Shown here: piece after piece, positions 25,845 through 33,758 of the stretch
How the letters are laid out: each line of letters starts with the position of its first letter
Position numbering within the stretch: position 1 is the first letter of the stretch
From: Streptomyces lanatus
GTDB lineage: Bacteria; Actinomycetota; Actinomycetes; Streptomycetales; Streptomycetaceae
DNA length: 64,000 nt
Assembly: GCF_014655715.1 (NCBI RefSeq)
Contig: NZ_BNBM01000009.1
Span: forward strand, 1-64,000
Direction of reading: 5' to 3'
Program-made: the position numbers and the translations under genes
The notes under the pieces: model-generated
What the model saw: the letters and a program-made list of their open reading frames with translations, nothing else
The model's database searches: none
Told to the model about the DNA's origin: nothing

Positions 25845-26251
25845 ACCATTAGGTGGTGTTTGCTGCCCGTCTTCCGTCGGTCGACCGGCGACGGACCGGT
25901 GTCGGCCCCCCTTTTTTCGCGCGGATGTGGGAGCCGTCCACGCACACGCGGGACCAGTCGAGTTCGCCGGCCCCGCGTCAGGTCGGCGAGCAGGATGCGG
26001 TGCAGTTGGTCGAAGACACCGGCCTGCTGCCACCGCTCCAGGCGCCGCCAACAGGGCTGTCCGGAACCGAACCCCAGCTCCAGCGGCGGGAGTTGCCAGG
26101 CCATGTCGTTGTGCAGGACGTACAGGATGCCCTGCAGTCGCAGCCGGTCCGCCACCGGCCGCGGACCCGGCGACTTCTCCGGCCAGGGCGGCAGCAGCGG
26201 CGCGATCAGCGCCCACAAGTCGTCGTCCACGATCCACGGCCGGGTGCTCAC
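25845..26251 (-). mobile_element. IS5-family (IS427-like) transposase remnant
   Basis: This is the N-terminal third of a DDE transposase. It starts with GTG at 26251 and reads MSTRPWIVDDDLWALIAPLLPPWPEKSPGPRP. It is broken by a single-base shift near 25970. The next segment, in another frame, reads GELDWSRVCVDGSHIRAKKGG and holds the first catalytic Asp. A run A6G6 (on the minus strand) then allows a -1 slip into ADTGPSPVDRRKTGSKHHL, as in intact IS427-type elements. Homology stops after HHLMV; the rest is missing and no terminal repeat is recognisable. It is certainly non-functional. Confidence 0.75.
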
Positions 26252-26300
26252 ATCCTCCCGACCGGCGGAATCTTGGTGATGTCAGGGCGTAACGGGGAGG

Positions 26301-26735
26301 CTAGCGAGGTGCCGCGAGTACATCCCGGAGTACGTTCTCAAGCGTGACGCGGGCCAGCTCGTGTCTCAGGGTCTCCTCGATGCCCTCGTAGACGCCCTGC
26401 ATCGCCGGCTGGATGCCGTAACCCACCACGCATCCCTGGTCCGGGGTGGTGCGGTGCATCGCGAACAGCGGGCCGGGTTCCACTGCCTCGTACACGTCGA
26501 GCAGGGTCATCGACCCCAGCTCGCGCGCCAGCGACCAGCCCGCGCCCACACCCCGCCGGGACTCCACGAGCCCGGCCCTGCGCAGCTCGCCGAGCAGCCG
26601 CCTGATCACCACGGGGTTGGTGTTCGCGCTGGTCGCGATCTGCTCGGAGGTGGCGACCTCATGGCCCTGGCGCTGGTAGAGACCGATCCAGGCCAGCGCG
26701 TGGGCGGCAAGGGTCAGCCTGCTGTTGGCACTCAT
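26301..26735 (-). CDS. Rrf2-family transcriptional regulator
   Basis: This 144-residue winged-helix regulator has its DNA-binding half in residues 5-70: SRLTLAAHALAWIGLYQRQGHEVATSEQIATSANTNPVVIRRLLGELRRAGLVESRRGVGAGWSLARE (the usual G-x-x-G-G wing appears here as GVGAGW). Only one Cys is present (DQGCVVGYG), so it cannot hold the three-Cys iron-sulfur cluster of IscR or NsrR. It resembles the YwnA-like redox or ligand-sensing branch. It is divergent from the SDR gene, and the 126-bp gap holds several strong palindromes. Confidence 0.87.
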   Translation of the reverse strand: MSANSRLTLAAHALAWIGLYQRQGHEVATSEQIATSANTNPVVIRRLLGELRRAGLVESRRGVGAGWSLARELGSMTLLDVYEAVEPGPLFAMHRTTPDQGCVVGYGIQPAMQGVYEGIEETLRHELARVTLENVLRDVLAAPR

Positions 26736-26765
26736 GAACCCCTCCTCTCGGCCGCAACGCTTTAT

Positions 26766-26830
26766 GTTACGACAGCTCAGTCGTAACAGTTATAGTTGCA
26801 ACTAGGTGTCGTAACAATTAGCGTTACGAC
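26766..26830. promoter_or_regulatory. Operator array between the Rrf2 and SDR genes
   Basis: Two large inverted repeats use the same 8-base half-site. GTTACGAC-N6-GTCGTAAC lies at 26766-26787, and GTCGTAAC-N7-GTTACGAC at 26808-26830 with the halves inverted. A 10-bp palindrome AGTTGCAACT (26794-26803) lies between. The array covers most of the shared promoter, and the obvious binder is the Rrf2 protein. Confidence 0.7.
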
Positions 26831-26861
26831 TACGGAAGGGTCAATCAACGAGGTGAGAAGA

Positions 26862-27617
26862 ATGAGCAAGCCACTCACGGGCAAGGTCGCCCTGGTCACC
26901 GGGGGGTCGCGCGGACTGGGAGCCGCGACCGTACGTCTGCTGGCCGAGCAGGGCGCCGACGTCGCCTTCACCTATGTCAGCTCCGAGAAGCAGGCGCAGG
27001 CCGTCGTCGACGACGTGCGCCTCAAGGGAGCGAAGGCCATCGCCTTCAAGTCCGACCAGGCAGACATGAGTCAGGCGCCGGCGCTGATCGACGACGTGGT
27101 CGCGCACTTCGGCGGCCTGGACATCCTCGTCAACAACGCGGCGATCTCGGTGGAGCAGGGCCGCACGGTGGACGACCCTGACGCCGACACCGCCGCACTG
27201 GACCGGATGCACGCCACCAACTACCTCGGCGTGATCGCCGTCATCCGAGCCGCCTCCCGAGTGCTGCGCGCGGGCGGCCGCATCATCACGGTGAGTTCCG
27301 GACTGGGCTCCCGGGTCGGTGTCCCGGGAGCTGCCGACTACTCGGCGACCAAGTCAGGGATCGAGAGGTACACCATGGGTGTCGCACGCGACCTCGGGCC
27401 CCGGGACATCACGGCCAACGTCGTGGAAGCCGGACTGATGGAGACCGGCATGCAACCGCCGGACCCCGAGACCCTCAAGGCCCTGGTCAGCTCGCTGTCC
27501 CTGCAACGCATGGGGCACCCCGAAGAAATCGCCGCGGCGATCGCATTTCTGGCGAGCCCCCCCGCCTCGTACGTCACGGGCGCGGTGCTGGACGCCCACG
27601 GTGGCTACAACGCCTGA
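26862..27617 (+). CDS. SDR-family oxidoreductase (3-oxoacyl-ACP reductase type)
   Basis: This 251-residue classical short-chain dehydrogenase uses NAD(P)H. The cofactor motif TGGSRGLGAA is at about residues 13-22, then NNAAIS, the catalytic Ser in ITVSSGLGS, the YSATK active-site pair (Tyr and Lys), and the C-terminal ASPPASYVTGAVLDAHGGYNA. The ATG at 26862 follows GAGGTGAG. The gene is very probably repressed by the divergent Rrf2 protein. The substrate cannot be predicted; this group is often induced by electrophiles or oxidants. Confidence 0.88.
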   Translation: MSKPLTGKVALVTGGSRGLGAATVRLLAEQGADVAFTYVSSEKQAQAVVDDVRLKGAKAIAFKSDQADMSQAPALIDDVVAHFGGLDILVNNAAISVEQGRTVDDPDADTAALDRMHATNYLGVIAVIRAASRVLRAGGRIITVSSGLGSRVGVPGAADYSATKSGIERYTMGVARDLGPRDITANVVEAGLMETGMQPPDPETLKALVSSLSLQRMGHPEEIAAAIAFLASPPASYVTGAVLDAHGGYNA

Positions 27618-27632
27618 ACCGGAACCCCTGCC

Positions 27633-27668
27633 GCGCGCCCCGAAGGAAATCCCGTCTTCGGGGCGCGC
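27633..27668. terminator. Hairpin terminator after the SDR gene
   Basis: The 13-bp perfect stem GCGCGCCCCGAAG/CTTCGGGGCGCGC encloses a 10-base loop and begins 16 bp after the SDR stop. It can also serve the convergent small gene at 27701. Confidence 0.8.
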
Positions 27669-27700
27669 ACCCCAACGACCCGCGCGTGCGTGGACACGCC

Positions 27701-27916
27701 TCAAGAAGCCCGGATCGTGATCGTGTTACGAGCTCGTAGGATCGAGTTCTCGTCGATGCTGGCGAAGAGCTCGGTCAGGCTGCGGGCGCCCGGCTCGGCG
27801 GGCAGAATACCCTGCTGGTAGTTTCGGAATTCGGCCAGGACCAGATCCAGATTGCGGTCGCTCTCGTGCTTGTTGACCTCTGCGAATCGGAACTCTCTGA
27901 ATGGCTCGGACAGCAT
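27701..27916 (-). CDS. Small hypothetical protein, 71 residues
   Basis: No family was recognised. The frame starts with ATG at 27916, with a good GAGGAGG ribosome site 5-6 bases upstream, which argues that it is real. The product begins MLSEPFREFRFAEVNKHESDRN, has a charged helical middle with LAEFRNYQQGILPAEPG, and ends LTELFASIDENSILRARNTI followed by TIRAS. There is no Cys, signal or membrane segment. Leader-like acidic text followed by a short basic tail recalls peptide precursors, but no modifying enzyme gene is near, so this is only a thought. Confidence 0.55.
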   Translation of the reverse strand: MLSEPFREFRFAEVNKHESDRNLDLVLAEFRNYQQGILPAEPGARSLTELFASIDENSILRARNTITIRAS

Positions 27917-28410
27917 GGCGCCTCCTCGGTCGGGCCCATACATGGATCTTGGCGGGCCGTGCTGGCGGAAACCACGGGCCGGCGATGCCTGGACCGGGCA
28001 TCGAGTGTTAGTACGTAGACCCTGTCTTGCGGGGATCAGGCGGTGAGCAATCGACCTCTTCCAGCACCTCATGGACCACCGCGGCCATCTGGGCCCGAGC
28101 CCATCGCCGCAAACCTCCCCAGGACGCTGTCAGCACTCCGACAGCTTCGGAGTATTCGCTGAAGACACAGGTTCACCCACCGGCTCCAATCGCGCGGAAG
28201 ACGGCTTAGCCGCACCATGGCCCGACAGGTTGGCAGGGAATGCATGCCGATTGCGATGGCTCCAGGAGTGCCCGAGGTGAGAAATTCGCCAGGAGGGCAG
28301 GCCGCTGGCGCAGGCGATCACCACGCCGGGGCAAAGGCGACGGCACACACGGAGCGCGCAGCCGGCCACCACGCAGACGAAGCCGGTGCCCCGCCAACCG
28401 GCACACCGCG
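27917..28410. other. Intergenic stretch without a supported gene
   Basis: I find no convincing coding frame here; frames are open only because of high GC. A 17-base string TCCAGCACCTCATGGAC at 28060-28076 recurs with one change at 29257-29273, next to the IS110 remnant. The stretch is probably decayed mobile DNA. Confidence 0.4.
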
Positions 28411-28896
28411 TCATCCCGAAATGCGAAACTCGAATTCGGGACGGTCCCACGGCACGGCGGGCGGGTTCGCGAACGCGGTCCCGGTCCGCACCGCACCGAC
28501 GCGGTGGTAGAAGTCCTCGGCGGGAAGGTGCGACACGACCTTGAGACGGTCGATCCCGGCGGCACGGGCCTCGGACTGCATGTGCGCGACGAGTAGCCGT
28601 CCAATACCCCGCCCTTGCACTTCGTCGGCGACGAACAGCAGGTCGAGCTCCGGTGGAGCGAGGACGAGCGAGTAGAACCCGAGGACCCGGTCTCCGTGCT
28701 CGTCGGCGCCGACGGCCACAAAGGCGCGGTGGGCCTCGATGTAATCAGGACCGACCCGGTAGCCCGCGACTGCGGCTGCGTACTTACCCTCGTAGGCTGC
28801 TGAGCCACGCACGAGCCGGGTGAGCCGTTTGGCATCCCGCGCGACGGCCCTCCGTATCATGATCGGCTGGCTGATCGGGGAATTGCGTGAACTCAT
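28411..28896 (-). CDS. GNAT-family N-acetyltransferase
   Basis: This acetyltransferase is about 161 residues long. It begins IRRAVARDAKRLTRLVRGSAAYEGKYAAAV; the acetyl-CoA loop is VADEVQGRGIGRLLVAHMQSEARAAG (Q/R-x-x-G-x-G/A motif) and the last strands are FYHRVGAVRTGTAFANP. These features match single-domain GNAT enzymes acting on small amines. The start is uncertain: ATG at 28896 is used, with GTG at 28914 and ATG at 28860 possible; none has a clear ribosome site. Substrate unknown. Confidence 0.78.
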   Translation of the reverse strand: MSSRNSPISQPIMIRRAVARDAKRLTRLVRGSAAYEGKYAAAVAGYRVGPDYIEAHRAFVAVGADEHGDRVLGFYSLVLAPPELDLLFVADEVQGRGIGRLLVAHMQSEARAAGIDRLKVVSHLPAEDFYHRVGAVRTGTAFANPPAVPWDRPEFEFRISG

Positions 28897-29064
28897 CGGG
28901 AGAGTATTTCGCACCGGGGAATGCCTTCATGCGGCGGGTCGGCTGCTCGCGCAGGCGCTCCTGCACCGCTCCCGGGAAAGGCGAGGGGGTCGGCCTCGGC
29001 AGGCCAGGTGACCGGCGTCCGCGTAGGCCGACAGGTCACCCGCGGCCACGACCAACCCCGCAAA

Positions 29065-29095
29065 AGCCCCGTCGGGATGGTTCCCGACGGGGGCT
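29065..29095 (-). terminator. Rho-independent terminator
   Basis: AGCCCCGTCGGGA and TCCCGACGGGG pair around a 4-base loop. On the minus strand the stem is followed by TTTT. It lies just downstream of the IS110 transposase tail and probably belonged to it. Confidence 0.7.
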
Positions 29096-29103
29096 CTGCC
29101 TCA

Positions 29104-29259
29104 TCACCCGCTATCACAGACGCCCCTATAACGGGGGGGGTCGGTGGAGACCGTCCGGACCAGGTTGAAGACCTCGCGGGCGGCATATCGCTTGAGGCAG
29201 TGGTTGATCTCACGCCGGGTCTTGCCCTCCTGAGCGCGGCGCTCGAAGTATGAGCCTCC
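29104..29259 (-). mobile_element. IS110-family transposase C-terminal remnant
   Basis: A 51-codon stretch reads GGSYFERRAQEGKTRREINH then CLKRYAAREVFNLVRTV, the usual tail of IS110-type transposases (Y-F/Y-E-R-x(3)-EGKTRREA-x(3)-LKR-x(2)-AREV). A stop immediately upstream shows that the rest has been lost. A terminator follows at 29065. It cannot encode an active protein. Confidence 0.6.
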
Positions 29260-29327
29260 AACACCTCATGGACATCAGGCCGGCGAGCTGCGCTTCGCTC
29301 TGCCGTCGCCTCGCCCGCCGAGCGGAA

Positions 29328-29966
29328 TCAGAGTCTCCAGATCGGCTCCCTTGGCCCAGGCCCCCAGCAGGTCCCGGTGCAGGCCGCGATGTTCTGCCGC
29401 AGCGCCAGCCCTTGCGCGGCTTTGGTGAACGTACGGCAGGTGGTGACGAACACAGCGACATCCGCGCCGTGCTCAAGGCGGGCGGTGCCCACGAACTTCT
29501 GCATGTCCTGCGAGGGCACGCTGCGCTCGGGCGCGTACTTCTTGCACTGGACGACCAGTTTGCGGCCGTCCGGGAAGTAGCCGATGACGTCGGCACCCAG
29601 GTCACCGCTCTTGCCGCTGACGACAACCTTCGTACAGCCGTCCCGGCGGCACAGGTCCGCGATGTAAGCCTCGAAGTCCTGCCAGGACAGAGCATCGACC
29701 TCCGTCATCGACAGCTCGCGCGCCTTCGCTTCCTCCTGCGCCCGCCACTCTCGGTCCTGGCCCACCGCGTCCGAGTGCGCACGCCACAACTTCCAGCCGC
29801 CCCCGGCCACCACGATCACACCGAACGCGACCACAAGGATCGGCCACACCGCAGCCCACTTCCCCACCAGCCACACCACCACGACCACCGCCGCGACGCT
29901 GCTCCAGCCCTGTAAGTGCCGGCGCGTGCGCTTCCTCAACCGCCGGCGCCGTCGTCGTGTCGCCAT
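29328..29966 (-). CDS. Membrane-linked Mrr-like restriction endonuclease, C-terminus frameshifted
   Basis: This 212-residue protein has a basic N-terminus, two membrane helices (VAAVVVVVWLVGKW and WPILVVAFGVIVVAGGGW), a short helical linker and an Mrr-type PD-(D/E)xK nuclease domain. The domain has SWQDFEAYIADLCRRDG, the catalytic GADVIGYFPDGRKLVVQCKKY, and AVFVTTCRTFTKAAQGLA. It probably cuts modified foreign DNA. The last 22 codons look wrong. A shift near 29388 would restore LHRDLLGAWAKGADLETL and move the end to 29275. The catalytic core is intact, so the protein may still work, or the shift may be a read error. Confidence 0.75.
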   Translation of the reverse strand: MATRRRRRRLRKRTRRHLQGWSSVAAVVVVVWLVGKWAAVWPILVVAFGVIVVAGGGWKLWRAHSDAVGQDREWRAQEEAKARELSMTEVDALSWQDFEAYIADLCRRDGCTKVVVSGKSGDLGADVIGYFPDGRKLVVQCKKYAPERSVPSQDMQKFVGTARLEHGADVAVFVTTCRTFTKAAQGLALRQNIAACTGTCWGPGPREPIWRL

Positions 29967-30421
29967 GACTCCCCCACCCAGGGCATGACCTGCTCCTCAC
30001 TCCGCCCAACTCAACTACGCAGAAGGTTCGTTGGCCAGATGACAGCACCCGCCACTGACAGTCAGCCACCCTGAGCACCACAACCACGACGGAAACCAGA
30101 CGCAGGCGCAGCTGCTCAACCCGCACCCCAAAAAAGGACGACCAGGCAGTTTGGCCACAGGAGCAAGCGGAACAAGCCGACTTGCGCAGACAGCCTGAAC
30201 TCAGTGCGCCGCTGCGGCCAGGCGAAGAGACGCCCAGCCGCTGCCGAGGCTATTGCCGCCGCGCTCACGCGCAGGCAGCCTGGAGGACACCGCGACCAGG
30301 CGGAGGGGGTTTGGCGGTGGACTTTCTGTTCACATGCGAATTCCACTCATCGGCGTCGGCCATCAACCCATGAACGAGGCGAAGGCCCATCCAAGCCGAG
30401 CCTCAGTTTCAACGCCCGCAT
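29967..30421. other. Gene-free stretch
   Basis: I see no supported gene. A short perfect palindrome CTGACAGTCAG lies near 30055 and a run of six A near 30130. Codon usage in the open frames is not gene-like. It is probably decayed DNA between the nuclease gene and the repeat at 30422. Confidence 0.4.
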
Positions 30422-30524
30422 AGATCCGGACCATTCCCGGGCCAACGACTTCGCCGATGTGTCCATGGCTGCCATGTGCGCAGGTCAGCGATGCGCTGCC
30501 GCTGTACCACCAGCAGACCAAGAA
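30422..30524 (+). repeat. 103-bp element, copy A (direct repeat flanking the xylan locus)
   Basis: The left 22 bases (AGATCCGGACCATTCCCGGG plus CC) and right 21 bases (GTACCACCAGCAGACCAAGA plus A) are identical to those of copy B at 38037-38139. The central 60 bp align without a gap, are only about half identical, and share GGTCAGCGA. Same orientation, same length. Confidence 0.75.
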
Positions 30525-30681
30525 AGCCGGGATCCTTTCCTTGGTGATACTCGCCCTTCCGAACAAGGTCGAGAGCGCTGTCTCGTTCGAGGGGTCCAGG
30601 CCCGGGACAGGGCCATTTAGGGACAACCGGTGCGTGAATGCGCTGTTTCTCTTGGAGGGGACCGCCGAGATCACCGCCACC

Positions 30682-30870
30682 GTCGCCCTTGTTCAGAAAC
30701 CCGCGGCCGTGGCGGCCCGCGAGGCCGTGAACCGGGCGGGCGAGACCTCCTTTCGCGAGGGCGTGTTCTACGAACGCCACTTCTCCCACGGCCTGTTCAC
30801 CAGCCGCACCCAGTCCGAAGGCGTGGGCGCACGCCTGGAAAGGCCTCTTCCGTCCTTCAGTCCGGGATGG
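30682..30870 (+). pseudogene. Enoyl-CoA hydratase C-terminal fragment
   Basis: The frame reads VALVQKPAAVAAREAVNRAG, then ETSFREGVFYERHFSHGLFT, SRTQSEGVGARLERPLPSF and SPGW. This is the tail of a crotonase-family enoyl-CoA hydratase: the alpha-helical end with AxREAVNRA-x-E, followed by E-R-x-x-F-x-x-x-F and the final P-x-F. The catalytic N-terminal two-thirds are absent. It is a relic left beside repeat copy A. Confidence 0.65.
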
Positions 30871-30879
30871 GCGTCGACG

Positions 30880-30910
30880 GAGTGGAGCCAGGATCATCCT
30901 GGCTCCACTC
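30880..30910. terminator. Terminator at the end of the xylan operon
   Basis: A 31-bp near-perfect palindrome: GAGTGGAGCCAGGAT and ATCCTGGCTCCACTC around a single C. It begins 16 bp beyond the stop of the ricin-module esterase on the minus strand. Confidence 0.8.
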
Positions 30911-30925
30911 AGTGCTGCGGGCGTG

Positions 30926-32296
30926 TCACTGGAACTGTGCGAAGAACCTCCAGATCTCTGCTTTGGTCCAGGTGGTGACGCCGCTTTCGCCGGAGGAGCC
31001 GTCGACCGGACCGGGTATGTGGCCTCCATCGAACGCGGCCCACTGGACCGGGTATCCGGCACGGCAGCCCGAGTAGGTGGTGGTGATGTGCGTTCGGCTG
31101 CCCGGAGCGGGCTCGCGCGGGCTTTGGGCAGTGCAGCCGTTGTTGGCGACGAACTTGTCGCGCAGGGACCGTCCCTGCCCGATGTTGAGGACGTTGTCGC
31201 TGATGCCGTGGATTCCGAAGTAGGCGATGGGCTGGGTGCCGCCGCTGCACCCGCTGATCTGAGCGCCGGAGATGACCGCGACGGCCCGGAAGACGTTCGC
31301 TCGGCTGCATGCGAGTGCGTAGCTCATGCCGCCGCCCCAGCTGAATCCCGTGGCGAAACGCTGTGCCGGGTTGACACAGAGACCGCCCTCGATTCGCCGG
31401 ATCATGTCGTCGACGAAGGTGACGTCCTCACCGCCCGAATTGGCCCAGCCGTTGCCGAGGCCCTGGGGCGCGACGAGGATCGCGCTGTTGTTCGACTGTT
31501 CCTGTTGGCCGTAGTAGGACCAGGCGCTCCCGCTCGTGCCGCCCGAGGCCACCTCGCCGGCGGTTCCGCCCCGCCAGTGGAACGCGAAGATCAGCCGGTA
31601 GGGGTGGCTGTTGTCGTAGTTGGCGGGAACCCTGAGGATGAAGCTGCGGCTCTTGCCGCCGCTCTGAATCGTGTGCGTACCGCTCGCCAGAGTCGGGGCA
31701 CTGCCGCATGCGCCGCCGCCACCGGACGACAGCTTGACCATCTGCCATTGCTGGTTGGCACCGCCCCAGTCGGAGTACTGGACGACGTTGCCGCCGTCGG
31801 CGGTGGAGGCGCCCTGCACCTCCACCGCCTTGCTGCTGGTGCGGTTGATCAGCCGGACGTGGCCCGCGTCGGAGTCGGCCAGTCGGAACTGCTGGTTGGC
31901 CCCGTTGTGGTCGGCCCACTGCTGGATCGCGGCACCGTCTGCGGTCGAGGCGCCGGCCACGTCGAGAACCTTGTCCGAATGCCGGGCCTTGAGGCGGTAG
32001 AAGCCGTCGCCGGAGTCCACGAACTGCCACTGCTGGTTGGCTCCGTCGTGGCGCGTCCACTGGTTGACCCGCGCGCCGTCGGCGGTGGACGTGTCAGAGA
32101 CGTCCAGCGCCTTGCCGCTGTTTCGATTGACCAGGACATACCAGGCATTGGTGTCCACCGTCGCCGCCTCGGCGGGCGCCGGATTCACGACGGCGAGCAT
32201 GCCGATCGCGAGGGTTGCCGCCACCACGGCGGCGATCCGGGACCACCAGCGATGTCTGGGTGGAGGGGCGGGGGAAGCCGCACCGTAGGTCTTCAT
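30926..32296 (-). CDS. Secreted CE1-type (feruloyl) esterase with N-terminal ricin-type lectin
   Basis: This 456-residue secreted protein has a signal (IAAVVAATLAIGMLAVVNPAPAEA) and then a ricin-type beta-trefoil at about residues 46-188. Three repeats show the Q-x-W pattern (NQQWQFVDSG, NQQFRLADSD, NQQWQMVKL). A GGGG linker leads to an esterase of the feruloyl esterase/LpqC group with the nucleophile in GFSWGGGMSYA, GIHGISDNVL and a His in FDGGHIPGP. It probably removes ferulate or acetate from xylan side chains while the lectin holds the polymer. The ATG at 32296 has GGGAGA 5 bases upstream. It lies 31 bp after xlnA in one operon. Confidence 0.87.
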   Translation of the reverse strand: MKTYGAASPAPPPRHRWWSRIAAVVAATLAIGMLAVVNPAPAEAATVDTNAWYVLVNRNSGKALDVSDTSTADGARVNQWTRHDGANQQWQFVDSGDGFYRLKARHSDKVLDVAGASTADGAAIQQWADHNGANQQFRLADSDAGHVRLINRTSSKAVEVQGASTADGGNVVQYSDWGGANQQWQMVKLSSGGGGACGSAPTLASGTHTIQSGGKSRSFILRVPANYDNSHPYRLIFAFHWRGGTAGEVASGGTSGSAWSYYGQQEQSNNSAILVAPQGLGNGWANSGGEDVTFVDDMIRRIEGGLCVNPAQRFATGFSWGGGMSYALACSRANVFRAVAVISGAQISGCSGGTQPIAYFGIHGISDNVLNIGQGRSLRDKFVANNGCTAQSPREPAPGSRTHITTTYSGCRAGYPVQWAAFDGGHIPGPVDGSSGESGVTTWTKAEIWRFFAQFQ

Positions 32297-32327
32297 GGAT
32301 TCTCCCTTTCGTTTGTGGCAGGTCCCC

Positions 32328-33758
32328 TCAGGTGCGGGTCCAGCGTTGGTTGCTGCCGTTCGAGCAGGAGTAGAGCTGGATCAGGGTGCCGTTGGCGGTG
32401 CCGCTTGCGGCGGCGTCGAGGCAGAGGCCGGACTGGACGCCGGCGATGGATCCGTCGGAGTTGAGGCGCCACTTCTGGTTGTCACCGCCCCAGCAGCTGT
32501 AGATCTGGACTTTGGTGCCGTTGCCGGTACCGGCGGCGTCCAGGCACTTGTTGCCGTAGACCCTGAGCTCGCCGGCGGCGGTGGGCGTCCACTGCTGATT
32601 GGTGCCACTGTGGCAGTCCCACAGCTGGACCTGGGTGCCGTCGGTGGTGCTGGCGTTCGGCACGTCCAGGCAGCGGCCGGAAGCGACGCCCTTGATCTGT
32701 CCGGATTCCCCCGGGGGCGTGGTGGAGCCGCCGTTGAGTGCGTTGAGGACGGCGGTGTAGGCGGGCTTCTTGCTGCCGTCGCCGTTGAACAGCAGCGGCG
32801 TGTGCTCCGGTCGCCAGGAGTCGGAGTCGCGCACACCCCAGACGGTGATGCCGAGGCAGCGCGGGACGGCCAGGCAGTCGTTGGTCACGGCGGCGTAGGT
32901 CGAGGCCGGGGCACCCTGGATGTCGAGTTCGGTGATGGCGACGTCGACGCCGAGGGCGGCGAAGTTCTGCAGGGTGGTGCGGAAGTTGCTGTTGTAGGGG
33001 CTGCCGCTGTTGAAGTGCGACTGGAAGCCGACGCAGTCGATCGGCACGCCGCGCTGCTTGAAGTCCCGGACCATGGCGTACATGGCCTGGGTTTTGGCCC
33101 AGGTCCAGTTCTCGACGTTGTAGTCGTTGTAGCAGAGCTTGGCGGCCGGGTCGGCGGCGCGCGCGGTGCGGAAGGCGACCTCGATCCAGTCGTTGCCGGT
33201 GCGTTGCAGGTTGGAGTCGCGCCGGGCTCCCGAACTGCCGTCGGCGAAGGCCTCGTTCACGACGTCCCACTGGGCGATCTTGCCCTTGTAGTGGGCCATC
33301 ACGCCGTTGATGTGGTCGATCATCGCCTGGCGCAGCGTGCTGCCGCTGAGGCTCTGCATCCAGCCGGGTTGCTGGGAGTGCCAGGCCAGGGTGTGGCCGC
33401 GCACCTGCTTGCCGTTCTGCACCGCCCAGTTGTAGACGCGGTCGCCGGCGGTGAAGTTGAACTGGCCCCGCTGCGGTTCGGTGGCGTCGATCTTCATCTC
33501 GTTCTCGGCCGTCACCGAGTTGAACTCACGGCCCGCGATCGTCGTGTACGCCGAGTCGCCCAGCCTGCCCGAGGCGATGGCGGTGCCGAAGTAGCGGCCG
33601 CTCTGCGCCGCCGCGGCGCCGAGCGTGCTCTCGGCGGAGTGGGCGGTCGGCGGCGCGACCAGTGCGGCGGCCGCACCGAGGACGGCGACGACCAGCGCCA
33701 ACAGCAGGCCGCGGAGCTTCCGGCGGATAACGGGTCTGGGAAGGGCATACGAGCCCAT
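32328..33758 (-). CDS. xlnA: Endo-1,4-beta-xylanase, GH10 with CBM13
   Basis: This 476-residue secreted xylanase is built exactly like S. lividans XlnA and has nearly the same sequence throughout. It has a signal peptide beginning MGSYALPRPVIRRKLRGLLL and a GH10 barrel from AESTLGAAAAQSGRYFGTAI to LNALNGG. The acid/base Glu is in WDVVNEAF and the nucleophile Glu in ITELDIQG. A short STTPPGESG linker leads to a ricin-type CBM13 with three QxW repeats (NQQWTPT, NQKWRLN, NQRWTRT). The ATG at 33758 has TTGGAGG 7 bases upstream. It is the first gene of the operon with the esterase. CGAAA-type motifs lie far upstream. Confidence 0.95.
   Translation of the reverse strand: MGSYALPRPVIRRKLRGLLLALVVAVLGAAAALVAPPTAHSAESTLGAAAAQSGRYFGTAIASGRLGDSAYTTIAGREFNSVTAENEMKIDATEPQRGQFNFTAGDRVYNWAVQNGKQVRGHTLAWHSQQPGWMQSLSGSTLRQAMIDHINGVMAHYKGKIAQWDVVNEAFADGSSGARRDSNLQRTGNDWIEVAFRTARAADPAAKLCYNDYNVENWTWAKTQAMYAMVRDFKQRGVPIDCVGFQSHFNSGSPYNSNFRTTLQNFAALGVDVAITELDIQGAPASTYAAVTNDCLAVPRCLGITVWGVRDSDSWRPEHTPLLFNGDGSKKPAYTAVLNALNGGSTTPPGESGQIKGVASGRCLDVPNASTTDGTQVQLWDCHSGTNQQWTPTAAGELRVYGNKCLDAAGTGNGTKVQIYSCWGGDNQKWRLNSDGSIAGVQSGLCLDAAASGTANGTLIQLYSCSNGSNQRWTRT

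Noticed and set aside
30457..30681. Plus-strand open frame leading into the hydratase fragment, considered as its N-terminal part.
   Set aside because: It covers the 103-bp repeat and shows no crotonase motifs; only the segment from about 30682 is homologous.
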